The notes below the pieces were generated by a model. The model was not told the DNA's origin, made no database searches, and worked only from the letters and a program-made list of their open reading frames with translations. From Streptomyces antibioticus (GTDB lineage: Bacteria > Actinomycetota > Actinomycetes > Streptomycetales > Streptomycetaceae), in the NCBI RefSeq assembly GCF_002019855.1, contig NZ_CM007717.1, forward strand, positions 3,745,636-3,809,635: DNA of 64,000 nt, read 5' to 3'. The translations under genes and the position numbers were made by a program. This document shows, piece after piece, positions 24,158-32,567 of this stretch (the stretch's first letter is position 1; the number at the start of each line of letters is the position of its first letter).

Positions 24158-26998
24158 TCAGGGCTTGAGCAGGAGCGTGTCGCTGGTGCTCTCCTCGACC
24201 GCCTTCTTCGAGAACGCCCAGTCGAGCAGCTCGCCCTTGGCCCACTTCCCGGTCTGGTCCGTGTAGTGGGCGCTGAACGCGTGCCCCGAGGCGCCCGTCA
24301 GGTTGATCCACTTGGACTTGTCGGGGTCGGCGAGGTTGACCACCATCCGCATCGACGGCACCCAGACGACGCCGTAGCCGCCCGCCGCGTTCCAGCCGGT
24401 CGCGTCGACCGCCGCCTCGCCGCCGCCGAGCTTCCAGGGGCCGCGGTTGAGGACGTACTGGATGAAGTCGGGGCCGCTGGTGCCCAGGGTCTGGTTCTTC
24501 AGGAACAGGCGGTGCAGCCGGCCCCAGCTCCAGGTGTCGATGTCCTTGCCCAGCTCCGCGGTCAGCTCCCAGCGGGCGTCGATCATGGCGCGCTTGAGCA
24601 GGTCGTCACGGTTGCGGTCGGCGCCCTCGCGGGTGCCCGACTCGGGCGTGGTCCACCAGTCGCTGTCCGGCTTGTCCATGAGCTTGCGCACCACCTGGAA
24701 CCAGCGGTCGCCGCCGTCGGGCTGCGCCTGGTCGGGCTCGCGCTGGCCGCACTCGCGGACCTTCTGGGTGTTGTCCACGGGGCTGGTGCTGTTGGCCGGG
24801 TCGACCAGCAGGCACTGTCCCTCCACCCGCAGCTCCTTGGGCAGCTTGTTGCCGAAGGCCAGCTTGAGGACGTTGCGCCAGACCGCGTTGAAGTAGGCGG
24901 CCGCGGCCGAGTCGGCGTCCTGGGTGAAGTTCCAGCCCTGGAGCAGGTCCTGCGCCTCGCGGACCTCCGGGTCGTCGACGTCGATCTTCAGCAGGGTGGG
25001 CACCAGCACCTGGGCGATCTCGCTGCTGTTGTCCGTCTGCATCTGCCGCATGTCATCGGTGGAGATCTTGCCGCCACCCTTGAGCTTGTTCTTGATCAGC
25101 TCGGTGATCCGCTGGCTGCGGGTGCCGTAGCCCCAGTCCGTGGTGAGCGTGTACGGCACCTTGTCCTGGTCGACCACGGCCTGGTTGGCGGTGACGATGT
25201 AGCCGCGGTCCGGGTTGTACTCGTAGGGCAGCTCGTCGAAGCCGATCCAGCCCGTCCACTTGTTCTCGGACTCCCAGCCCGCGACCGGCACGGCCCCGGT
25301 GTCGCCCTTCGCGCGCGTGGGGATGCGGCCGGGGAGCTGGTAGCCGATGTTCCCGGCGGTGTCCGCGTAGACCAGGTTCTGCGACGGCACGTCGAACTGC
25401 TTCGCCGCGTCCCGGAAGTCGTCCCAGTCCTTCGCCCGGTTCATGGCGAAGACGGCGTCCATGGTGGTGCCCGCCTCCAGGGCGGTCCACTTCAGGGCGA
25501 TGCCGTAGCCGTCGCCCCGGTCGGGCGCCGCGTTGTCGACGGTGGCCTTCTGGCCGACCTTGACCAGTTCCTTGCTGCGGTCGGACAGCAGGGGCATGCC
25601 GTCCTGGGTCTCCCGGACGACGATCTTCTTGGCGTCCCCGCCGGCGACCTCGATGGTCTCCTCACGCGTGGTGAAGGGCCGCACCTTGCCGTCGTAGAGG
25701 TAGCCCTCGCCGGAGAGCTTCTCCAGGTAGAGGTCGGTGACGTCGGCGCCGGAGTTGGTCATGCCCCAGGCGATGTCCTGGTTGTGGCCGATGACCACGC
25801 CGGGCATGCCGGCGAAGGTGTAGCCGGTGACGTCGTACTGGCACTTGGCGGAGACCGCGCGGCAGTGCAGGCCCATCTGGTACCAGACCGAGGGCAGCGA
25901 CGCCGACAGGTGCGGGTCGTTGGCCAGCAGCGGCTTGCCGGTGATCGTGTGGTCGCCGTCGACGACCCAGGAGTTGGAGCCGATGCCGTTGCCGTTCACA
26001 CCGACCGCCGCGGGCAGGTCGTCGAGGACGTCGTAGAGGCCCACGAGCTGACCCTGGAGGCCCGAGGTGTCCGAGGAGGTGCCGCTGCCGTCCGAGGTGC
26101 CGGAGGAGCCGTCCGTGCCCCCTGTGGCGCCCGTGGAGCCCGCGGTGCCCGTGGCGTTCGAGGAGCCCGTCGTGCCGTCCGTCGAGGAGCCCTCCGAGCC
26201 GCCCGCCTTGAACGCCTGGTTCAGGGCGCTGTACTCGCCCTCCTGGACGATCGTGTTGGGCTCGCCGTCGACCTTGTACGGGTAGGCCGGGTAGAGGTCC
26301 TCGATCTGCTGCGGGCCGAGACGGCTGGTCATCAGGGCGCGGTCGATCTCGTCCTGCATGTTGCCGCGCAGGTCCCAGGCCATCGCCTTCAGCCAGGACA
26401 CCGAGTCGACGGGGGTCCACTCGGCGGGCTCGTAGTCGTTGACGAAGCCGAGCGCCGCGTACTCCAGGGAGATCTCGTCGGCGTCCTTGCCCGCGAGATA
26501 GGCGTTGACGCCCTTGGCGTACGCCTGGAGGTACTTCTTGGTGGAGGGCGACAGCTTCTTGTCGTACTCCTCCTTCGCGACGCGTTCCCAGCCCAGGGTG
26601 CGCAGGAACTCGTCGTTGTCGATCTGGTCCGCGCCGAACATCTCCGACAGCCGGCCGGACGTCAGGTGCCGGCGGACGTCCATCTCGTAGAACCGGTCCT
26701 GCGCCTGGACGAAGCCCTGCGCCATGAAGAGGTCCTCGTCGGAGGAGGCGTAGATCTGCGGGATGCCGTGGCCGTCCCGCTTCACGTCGACCGGGCCGGA
26801 GAGGCCGTCGAGCGTGATCGAACCCGTCGTCTGCGGGAACGACGCCCGCACGGTGCTGATCGACCAGTACGCGCCGAACGCGATGCCGCCGATCAAGGCC
26901 AGCACCAGCACAAGCACGATAAGACGGGCTTTGCGCCCCTTCTTCCTGCCGGACTTGCCGGGCTTGTCACCCGTTGAGGCGGTGGTGTTGGGGGGCAT
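24158..26998 (-). CDS. Penicillin acylase family (Ntn) hydrolase, membrane-anchored
   Basis: The 946-residue protein has a cytoplasmic Lys-rich start, one membrane anchor (about 25-45), the alpha-chain motif DGHGIPQIYASSDEDLFMAQGF, a spacer, and the processing site Gly340-Ser341 (GIG|SNSWVV). Ser341 becomes the N-terminal nucleophile of the beta chain; PLLANDPHL and the later chain follow. The family cleaves amide bonds of penicillins, cephalosporins or acyl-homoserine lactones. Residues about 267-313 are a Gly/Ser/Thr repeat linker inserted before the processing site. AAGGA lies 6 nt before the ATG, so the extension to 27103 is unlikely. Confidence 0.9.
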   Translation of the reverse strand: MPPNTTASTGDKPGKSGRKKGRKARLIVLVLVLALIGGIAFGAYWSISTVRASFPQTTGSITLDGLSGPVDVKRDGHGIPQIYASSDEDLFMAQGFVQAQDRFYEMDVRRHLTSGRLSEMFGADQIDNDEFLRTLGWERVAKEEYDKKLSPSTKKYLQAYAKGVNAYLAGKDADEISLEYAALGFVNDYEPAEWTPVDSVSWLKAMAWDLRGNMQDEIDRALMTSRLGPQQIEDLYPAYPYKVDGEPNTIVQEGEYSALNQAFKAGGSEGSSTDGTTGSSNATGTAGSTGATGGTDGSSGTSDGSGTSSDTSGLQGQLVGLYDVLDDLPAAVGVNGNGIGSNSWVVDGDHTITGKPLLANDPHLSASLPSVWYQMGLHCRAVSAKCQYDVTGYTFAGMPGVVIGHNQDIAWGMTNSGADVTDLYLEKLSGEGYLYDGKVRPFTTREETIEVAGGDAKKIVVRETQDGMPLLSDRSKELVKVGQKATVDNAAPDRGDGYGIALKWTALEAGTTMDAVFAMNRAKDWDDFRDAAKQFDVPSQNLVYADTAGNIGYQLPGRIPTRAKGDTGAVPVAGWESENKWTGWIGFDELPYEYNPDRGYIVTANQAVVDQDKVPYTLTTDWGYGTRSQRITELIKNKLKGGGKISTDDMRQMQTDNSSEIAQVLVPTLLKIDVDDPEVREAQDLLQGWNFTQDADSAAAAYFNAVWRNVLKLAFGNKLPKELRVEGQCLLVDPANSTSPVDNTQKVRECGQREPDQAQPDGGDRWFQVVRKLMDKPDSDWWTTPESGTREGADRNRDDLLKRAMIDARWELTAELGKDIDTWSWGRLHRLFLKNQTLGTSGPDFIQYVLNRGPWKLGGGEAAVDATGWNAAGGYGVVWVPSMRMVVNLADPDKSKWINLTGASGHAFSAHYTDQTGKWAKGELLDWAFSKKAVEESTSDTLLLKP

Positions 26999-27181
26999 CG
27001 CTGTCCTTGCTGTCCTAACGCGAGCGGCAGGCGGTCCTGGAGTGCTGGAGCAACCATAGGCGCAGGGCCTCACGCGACTTGACGCGGACCGGTGATCCAG
27101 CACGGAAGGATGTTCGATCTTGCCGCGCCGAGCGTCAAGGAATCGTCAAGAGTTAGGTAAGGTAACGAAGTAGTTGGACCC

Positions 27182-28789
27182 GTGGCGCCGCCGCCTCGTG
27201 TCCACTGGAGAAGTGCGCCCGCGCGCGGCACGCACGCGCGCCAGGGAAGGGAACCGCCGCTGTCTGTCCACGACCTCAACGAACTGCTGCTCGTCTGCTC
27301 GCTCGTCCTGCTCCTCGCCGTCGCCGCGGTCCGGATCTCGTCACGCAGCGGGCTCCCCAGCCTGCTCGTGTACCTGGGCATCGGCGTCCTCATGGGCCAG
27401 GACGGCATCGGCGACATCAAGTTCGACAACGCCGAGCTGACCCAGGTCATCGGCTACGCGGCCCTCGTCGTGATCCTCGCCGAGGGCGGTCTGGGCACGA
27501 AGTGGAAGGAGATCAAGCCGGCCCTGCCGGCCGCCACCGCGCTGGCCCTGGCCGGGGTCGCGGTCAGCGTGGGCGTCACCGCCACGGCCGCGCACTATCT
27601 GATCGGCCTCGAGTGGCGCCAGGCGCTCATCATCGGGGCGGTCGTCTCCTCGACGGACGCGGCGGCGGTGTTCTCCGTGCTGCGCCGCATCCCGCTGCCC
27701 GCGCGCGTGACGGGCACCCTGGAGGCCGAGTCCGGCTTCAACGACGCCCCGGTCGTGATCCTCGTCGTCGCCTTCTCCGCCTCCGGTCCGGTGGAGCACT
27801 GGTACGTGCTGGTCGGCGAGATAGTGCTGGAGCTGGCCATCGGCGCCGCCATCGGACTCGCGGTGGGCTGGCTGGGCTCGTGGGGTCTGCGGCACGTGGC
27901 ACTGCCCGCGTCCGGCCTCTACCCGATCGCCGTGATGGCGATCGCGGTCACCGCGTACGCGTCGGGCGCCATGGCGCACGGCAGCGGCTTCCTCGCCGTC
28001 TATCTCGCCTCGATGGTCATGGGCAACGCCAAGCTGCCGCACTGGCCGGCCACCCGCGGGTTCGCCGAGGGGCTCGGCTGGCTCGCCCAGATCGGCATGT
28101 TCGTGCTGCTCGGCCTGCTGGTCTCCCCGCACGAGCTGGGCGACGACGTGTGGCCCGCGCTGATCATCGGGCTGGTGCTGACGATGGTGGCCCGACCGCT
28201 GAGCGTGCTGCTGTGTCTGACGCCGTTCCGGGTGCCGTGGCAGGAGCAGACCCTGATGTCCTGGGCCGGGCTGCGCGGCGCGGTGCCCATCGTCCTGGCG
28301 ACGATCCCCATGGTGCAGGGCGTCGACTCCAGCCGCCGCATCTTCAACATCGTCTTCGTGCTGGTCGTCGTCTACACCCTGGTGCAGGGCCCGACGCTGC
28401 CCTGGCTGGCCGCCAAGCTCCGGCTGGGCGGCGACAGCGAGGCCACCGACCTCGGGATCGAGTCGGCCCCCCTGGAGCGGCTGCGCGGGCATCTGCTGTC
28501 CGTCGCGATCCCGGAGGGCTCGCGGATGCACGGCGTCGAGGTCAACGAGCTGCGGATGCCTCCCGGGTCCGCGGTCACCCTCGTCGTGCGCGACGGGACG
28601 TCGTTCGTGCCGATGCCCACGACGGTGCTGCAACACGGCGACGAACTCCTCGTGGTCGCCACCGACCCGGTCCGGGACGCGGCCGAACGACGGCTGCGCG
28701 CCGTCGGCCGCGGCGGCAAGCTCGCCGGCTGGCTGGGCACGAACGGCGCCTCCCGCGCGGGGCGCGAGGTGCGGCGGGACGCGCGTTAA
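27182..28789 (+). CDS. CPA1-type cation/proton antiporter with TrkA-C domain
   Basis: About 12 helices include AEGGLGTKW, VVSSTDAAAVFSVLRR and ESGFNDAPVVILV, the paired Asp region of the CPA1 (NhaP2/CvrA) K+ or Na+/H+ antiporters. The cytoplasmic tail from about residue 440 (LLSVAIPEGSRMHGVEVNEL to DELLVVATD) is a TrkA-C regulatory domain, which in relatives binds nucleotides such as c-di-AMP. The GTG at 27182 is the only standard start; a good Shine-Dalgarno (GGGAAGGGAA) instead precedes a CTG at 27260, where conserved sequence (SVHDLNELLL) begins. Likely role: potassium/pH homeostasis. Confidence 0.88.
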   Translation: MAPPPRVHWRSAPARGTHARQGREPPLSVHDLNELLLVCSLVLLLAVAAVRISSRSGLPSLLVYLGIGVLMGQDGIGDIKFDNAELTQVIGYAALVVILAEGGLGTKWKEIKPALPAATALALAGVAVSVGVTATAAHYLIGLEWRQALIIGAVVSSTDAAAVFSVLRRIPLPARVTGTLEAESGFNDAPVVILVVAFSASGPVEHWYVLVGEIVLELAIGAAIGLAVGWLGSWGLRHVALPASGLYPIAVMAIAVTAYASGAMAHGSGFLAVYLASMVMGNAKLPHWPATRGFAEGLGWLAQIGMFVLLGLLVSPHELGDDVWPALIIGLVLTMVARPLSVLLCLTPFRVPWQEQTLMSWAGLRGAVPIVLATIPMVQGVDSSRRIFNIVFVLVVVYTLVQGPTLPWLAAKLRLGGDSEATDLGIESAPLERLRGHLLSVAIPEGSRMHGVEVNELRMPPGSAVTLVVRDGTSFVPMPTTVLQHGDELLVVATDPVRDAAERRLRAVGRGGKLAGWLGTNGASRAGREVRRDAR

Positions 28790-29063
28790 GGGCACATTGC
28801 GGGCTGCTCACACGGGTGTCATTCGGAGGCCGGGGCGCCCGTGGTGCTCCTTTTCACAGGTGTGTGCGGCGACGCCCCTGTACGATGAAGGCGCACTTTG
28901 ATCGAACCAACTCTGCCTGACGCAGAGCTGGCGCGACCGTATGGCGGCCGGGACGCACCCTTCAGAGGGCGCCGGTATCTACCGCAGCGCGCAAGAGGAC
29001 AGCTCTCGGCGTCCGCCCCCGCACCAGGGGGTCGCGCTACCAGGCGGCAGAAAGGCACGGGCC

Positions 29064-30365
29064 GTGGCATCCACGGTCACCTCGGAGCCGTCGAAGGAGT
29101 CGAAGGACTCGTCGGCCCCCGCCCGCCCCGGCTACGGGCACCTGCTGCGCACCCGCGGCGCCTGGACGTTCCTGCTCCCCGGCTTCGCCGCCCGCCAGCC
29201 GTTCGCGATGCTCACCCTCTCCATCGTGCTGCTCGTGCAGCACACCACCGGCTCCTACGGCGCGGCCGGTGCCGCCGCCGCGGTCACCGGTGTCTCCATG
29301 GCGCTGTTCGCCCCGTACAGCGGCCGGCTCGCCGACCGCTACGGGCAGCGCGCGGTGCTGGTCCCCGGCGTGCTCGTGCACACGCTGTCCGGGCTCACCC
29401 TGACCGCGCTCGCGCTGGCGCACGCCCCCCTGTGGGCGCTGTTCGCGGCGGCCGTGCCCACGGGCGCCTCGGTCCCGCAGATCGGGCCCATGGTGCGTGC
29501 CCGCTGGGGCGTGAAGCTGAAGGGCTCGCCCCTGATGACCACCGCGGCGGCCTTCGAGTCCGTCACCGACGAGCTGACGTTCGTCCTCGGCCCCCTGCTG
29601 GCGACCGCCCTGTGCACCGCCGTGAACCCGGCCGCCGGCCTGATCACGGAAGCCTCGCTGACCCTGGTCGGCGGTCTGCTGTTCGCCGCGCAGAAGAGCA
29701 CCCAGCCTGCGGTCGCCGCCGCCGGGCACACGCGCGTGGAGCACGCCTCGGCCCTGCGGATCCCCGGCGTACGCGTGCTGATCATGGCGTTCCTCGGCAT
29801 CGGCGCCGTCTTCGGCGGTATGCAGGTCTCGCTGGCCGCCTTCACCGAGTCGATCGGCGAGCCCGGCCTCAACGGCGTCCTGTACGGCACGTTCGCCGCC
29901 GGCAACATGCTCTCCGGCCTGGTCTGCGGCGCGATCGCCTGGCGGGCCGCCCCGCAGCACCGCCTCGTCGTCGCCTACGCCGCCCTCGCCGTGACGGCCT
30001 CCGGCCTGTGGGCCGCGCACTCGGTGCTGGTGCTGGCCGGCCTCGGCCTGCTGGTCGGCATGTGCATCGCGCCCGCGCTGATCACCGGCTACACCCTGGT
30101 CGAGGGCCTGGTCCCGGCCGGGGCCCGCACCGAGGCGTTCACCTGGCTGACCGGTGCGGTGGCGCTCGGCCAGGCGGCGGCCGTGACCGTCGCCGGGCAA
30201 CTGGAGGACCGCTTCTGGGGCGGCTCCGGGTTCCTGGTCCCGATGGGCGGCACGCTGCTGGCCCTGGGGACCCTGCTGGCCCTGCGTTCACGGCTTTCCC
30301 CCCGCCCCCGGGGACGCACCGTGGCACGTGGCGTCGGTCACCGCGTGCCGGTGACAGTGGACTGA
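29064..30365 (+). CDS. MFS transporter
   Basis: The product (433 aa from GTG 29064) has 12 predicted helices. The loop between helices 2 and 3 reads FAPYSGRLADRYGQRAVLV, the MFS motif A. Members are proton-coupled exporters of drugs or metabolites; the substrate is unknown. GAAAGG lies about 9 nt before the GTG; the open frame upstream to 28941 lacks a Shine-Dalgarno. The 274-bp gap after the antiporter contains a TACGAT -10-like hexamer (28881) but no other gene. A short basic tail follows the last helix. Confidence 0.85.
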   Translation: MASTVTSEPSKESKDSSAPARPGYGHLLRTRGAWTFLLPGFAARQPFAMLTLSIVLLVQHTTGSYGAAGAAAAVTGVSMALFAPYSGRLADRYGQRAVLVPGVLVHTLSGLTLTALALAHAPLWALFAAAVPTGASVPQIGPMVRARWGVKLKGSPLMTTAAAFESVTDELTFVLGPLLATALCTAVNPAAGLITEASLTLVGGLLFAAQKSTQPAVAAAGHTRVEHASALRIPGVRVLIMAFLGIGAVFGGMQVSLAAFTESIGEPGLNGVLYGTFAAGNMLSGLVCGAIAWRAAPQHRLVVAYAALAVTASGLWAAHSVLVLAGLGLLVGMCIAPALITGYTLVEGLVPAGARTEAFTWLTGAVALGQAAAVTVAGQLEDRFWGGSGFLVPMGGTLLALGTLLALRSRLSPRPRGRTVARGVGHRVPVTVD

Positions 30366-30395
30366 ACCCCGGGAATACGTCACTATGGACCGTCG

Positions 30396-30422
30396 TTAGC
30401 ACTCATCGAGTGAGAGTGCCAG
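30396..30422 (+). promoter_or_regulatory. CIRCE (HrcA operator) in front of fmdB
   Basis: TTAGCACTC-N9-GAGTGCCAG matches the CIRCE consensus TTAGCACTC-N9-GAGTGCTAA at 16 of 18 arm positions. It overlaps the Shine-Dalgarno AGGAGG of the gene starting at 30433. CIRCE is bound by the heat-shock repressor HrcA and normally marks groESL and groEL2. Confidence 0.82.
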
Positions 30423-30432
30423 GAGGAAGACA

Positions 30433-30774
30433 GTGCCGACCTACCAGTACCAGTGCACCGAGTGCGGCGAGGGCCTCGAGGCGGTGCAGAAGTTCACCGA
30501 CGACGCACTGACCGAGTGCCCCGCGTGCCATGGCCGCCTCAAGAAGGTGTTCTCCGCGGTCGGCATCGTGTTCAAGGGCTCCGGCTTCTATCGCAACGAC
30601 AGCCGCGGCTCCTCGTCGAGCAGCTCGCCGGCGTCCGCGTCGAAGTCGTCGACGTCCACCTCGGACTCGTCGTCCTCCGCCTCGTCGACGTCCTCGGCCT
30701 CGTCGTCCTCGACGTCGTCCGCGGGCTCGAAGTCGTCGAGCGCCGGCACCTCGGCGGGCACCTCCGCCGCGTAA
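30433..30774 (+). CDS. FmdB family zinc-ribbon protein
   Basis: The 113-residue product begins at GTG 30433 with MPTYQYQCTECGEGLEAVQKF and has a second CPACHG pair: a four-cysteine zinc ribbon of the FmdB/CxxC_CxxC_SSSS family. The C-terminal half (from about residue 60) is nearly all Ser, Ala, Thr and Gly, the low-complexity tail that gives that family its name. Its role is unsettled; a regulatory or RNA/protein-binding function is assumed. It has its own promoter region containing a CIRCE element, so heat-shock control by HrcA is predicted. Confidence 0.88.
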   Translation: MPTYQYQCTECGEGLEAVQKFTDDALTECPACHGRLKKVFSAVGIVFKGSGFYRNDSRGSSSSSSPASASKSSTSTSDSSSSASSTSSASSSSTSSAGSKSSSAGTSAGTSAA

Positions 30775-30789
30775 AGCTGTCCTGCCCGG

Positions 30790-30816
30790 ACCCTGCCGTC
30801 GTAACGACGGTGGGGT
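30790..30816 (+). terminator. Hairpin terminator after fmdB
   Basis: ACCCTGCCGTCGT pairs with ACGACGGTGGGGT (two G:U pairs) around a single A, 15 nt after the fmdB stop, followed by CTTC. Confidence 0.7.
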
Positions 30817-30859
30817 CTTCGGCGTTTCCCGCGGAACGGCGCGCGTTAGTGTGCTGGGC

Positions 30860-31693
30860 ATGGCGAACGCAGAGATCGGCGTAATCGGCGGCTCGGGCTT
30901 CTACTCGTTCCTCGACGACGTGACCGAGATCCAGGTGGACACCCCCTACGGGCCGCCCAGCGACTCCCTCTTCCTCGGTGAGATCGCCGGCCGGCGGGTC
31001 GCCTTCCTGCCCCGGCACGGACGCGGCCACCATCTGCCGCCGCACCGCATCAACTACCGGGCCAACCTGTGGGCGCTGCGCTCGGTCGGGGCGCGCCAGG
31101 TGCTCGCGCCGTGCGCGGTGGGCGGACTGCGCCCCGAGTACGGGCCGGGCACGCTCCTCGTCCCCGACCAGCTCGTCGACCGTACGAAGTCCCGCACCGG
31201 CACCTACTTCGACGGGCTGCCGCTGCCCGACGGGACCGTGCCCAACGTGGTGCACGTGTCGCTGGCCGACCCCTACTGCCCCACCGGACGCGCCGTCGCG
31301 CTGAAGGCGGCGCGCGGCCGGGAGTGGGAGCCGGTGGACGGCGGGACGCTGGTCGTGATCGAGGGGCCGCGGTTCTCGACCCGTGCGGAATCGTTGTGGC
31401 ACCAGGCGCAGGGCTGGTCCGTGGTCGGTATGACGGGCCATCCGGAGGCGGCGCTCGCCCGTGAACTCGAACTCTGCTACACGTCGTTGGCCCTGGTCAC
31501 CGATCTGGACGCGGGCGCGGAGTCCGGTGAGGGCGTATCCCACGAGGAGGTCCTGGAGGTCTTCGCGGCCAATGTGGACCGGCTGCGGGGCGTGCTGTTC
31601 GACGCGGTGGCGGGGTTGCCGGCGGCCGGGGAGCGGGGCTGTCTGTGCGTGGGGGCGTTGGGGGGTCTGGATCCGGGGTTCGTGCTGCCGTAG
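30860..31693 (+). CDS. S-methyl-5'-thioadenosine phosphorylase-like enzyme
   Basis: The 277-residue product has the family-2 nucleoside phosphorylase core: IGVIGGSGFYSFL (phosphate loop), FLPRHGRGHHLPPHRINYRANLWALR, VVIEGPRFSTRAES and MTGHPEAALARELELCYTSLALVTD. Enzymes of this group cleave methylthioadenosine (polyamine and methionine salvage) or 6-oxopurine nucleosides; the GH in MTGHPEA, where classical MTAP has TT, leaves the base specificity open. The ATG follows TTAGTG by 8 nt and lacks a Shine-Dalgarno, so it may be leaderless; GTG 30851 is an alternative start. Confidence 0.88.
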   Translation: MANAEIGVIGGSGFYSFLDDVTEIQVDTPYGPPSDSLFLGEIAGRRVAFLPRHGRGHHLPPHRINYRANLWALRSVGARQVLAPCAVGGLRPEYGPGTLLVPDQLVDRTKSRTGTYFDGLPLPDGTVPNVVHVSLADPYCPTGRAVALKAARGREWEPVDGGTLVVIEGPRFSTRAESLWHQAQGWSVVGMTGHPEAALARELELCYTSLALVTDLDAGAESGEGVSHEEVLEVFAANVDRLRGVLFDAVAGLPAAGERGCLCVGALGGLDPGFVLP

Positions 31694-31696
31694 GGC

Positions 31697-31756
31697 GGGG
31701 CGCGACGGGCGGGGTGCGACGGGCGGGGTGCGACGGGCGGGGTGCGACGGGCGGGG
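31697..31756. repeat. 14-bp tandem repeat (4 copies)
   Basis: The unit GGGGTGCGACGGGC is repeated four times head to tail, the first copy with one substitution, followed by a partial GGGG. It starts 4 bp after the stop of the phosphorylase gene. Confidence 0.9.
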
Positions 31757-31844
31757 CGGTGGAACTCCTCGTTCGGGTGAGGGAGTTATCCACAATCACG
31801 TGGTCGTCCACGGGCTTCGGCGGGCGGCGGCGTGACGGGGCATC

Positions 31845-32459
31845 GTGGCTGCATCAGCCGATTCCTCGTCGCAGGTGGTGAGCCCCTTGTCCCTCCTTCC
31901 CCCCTCTCTTCCTCCCTCGCACCCCGTTCCTCCTCCGTGCGAGGTGCCGCTCTTCGCTCCGGTCCGGGTCCGCGGCGGCCGGTACGGGCTGGGCCGGCTC
32001 GTCCGGAACCGGCGGCGGGCCCTCGCGGCCGGTCTCGCCGTCACGGCCGTCGCGCTGGTGGCGGCCGCAGGGCCGCACGGCGGAGGACCCGCACGGGGTC
32101 ATCCGGGGCCCGGGTCGGAATCAGGACCGGCACCAGGAGCCGGCTCCGGTGAAGGGCCGGCCGCCCACGCGCGGTCCTCGCCGAAGGGAGCGAAGGTGAC
32201 GGCGCCGGTGCGGATCGCCGACGCGGCCACCGTCCGGCTGCTGCGGCCCGGCGACCGGGTCGACGTCATCGCCGCCGAGCGGACGGCGTCGGGCGACACG
32301 GCCGAAGTGGTCGCGCGCGGCGCCCTGGTGACGAAAATTCCGGAACCTCTGGAGTCCTCGGCCGCGGGCGCGCTGATCGTGCTCTCCGTGCCCCGGCCAA
32401 CTGCCGTACGCCTGGCGGGTGCGGGCACGACGGCCCGGCTGGCGGTGACCTTGTGGTGA
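31845..32459 (+). CDS. SAF-domain (RcpC/CpaB-like) membrane protein
   Basis: The 204-residue product has a proline-rich cytoplasmic start, an Arg-rich segment and one membrane helix (RALAAGLAVTAVALVAAAG), then a Gly/Pro linker and a C-terminal SAF-like domain: LLRPGDRVDVIAAERTASG, ARGALVTKIPEP and LIVLSVPRPTAVRLAGA. These features match the RcpC/CpaB family of Flp pilus assembly, but no other pilus gene is nearby, so it is probably an orphan. The GTG at 31845 is tentative; GTGs at 31875 and 31878 are possible. Confidence 0.75.
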   Translation: MAASADSSSQVVSPLSLLPPSLPPSHPVPPPCEVPLFAPVRVRGGRYGLGRLVRNRRRALAAGLAVTAVALVAAAGPHGGGPARGHPGPGSESGPAPGAGSGEGPAAHARSSPKGAKVTAPVRIADAATVRLLRPGDRVDVIAAERTASGDTAEVVARGALVTKIPEPLESSAAGALIVLSVPRPTAVRLAGAGTTARLAVTLW

Positions 32460-32514
32460 TGTCAAGTACCTCGTTCGTGCTACGGAATTGGACACGCCCG
32501 CCGTGCCTTGACGT

Positions 32515-32543
32515 AGGTTGCGGAGCTGTTCGTTCCACAACCT
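32515..32543. promoter_or_regulatory. Long inverted repeat before mscL
   Basis: AGGTTGCGGA-N9-TCCACAACCT has 10-bp arms with one mismatch, beginning 1 bp after a TTGACG -35-like hexamer (32508) and ending 24 bp before the mscL start. It may be an operator or a leader hairpin. Confidence 0.5.
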
Positions 32544-32567
32544 GTGCAGACGAGGAGTGTCCCCGAG

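Noticed and set aside
24158..26998. A beta-lactam biosynthesis or degradation locus, given a penicillin acylase-like protein, P1 peptidase and L,D-transpeptidase within 13 kb.
   Set aside because: The genes are unlinked by operon structure, and no beta-lactam synthase, IPNS or tailoring genes occur; each family is common in Streptomyces.
31697..31756. The short repeat arrays as CRISPR.
   Set aside because: Units are 8-14 bp, contiguous and without spacers.
31845..32459. Part of a Flp/Tad pilus cluster.
   Set aside because: Only one SAF/CpaB-like gene is present; no TadA ATPase, TadB/C or pilin gene lies within the window.
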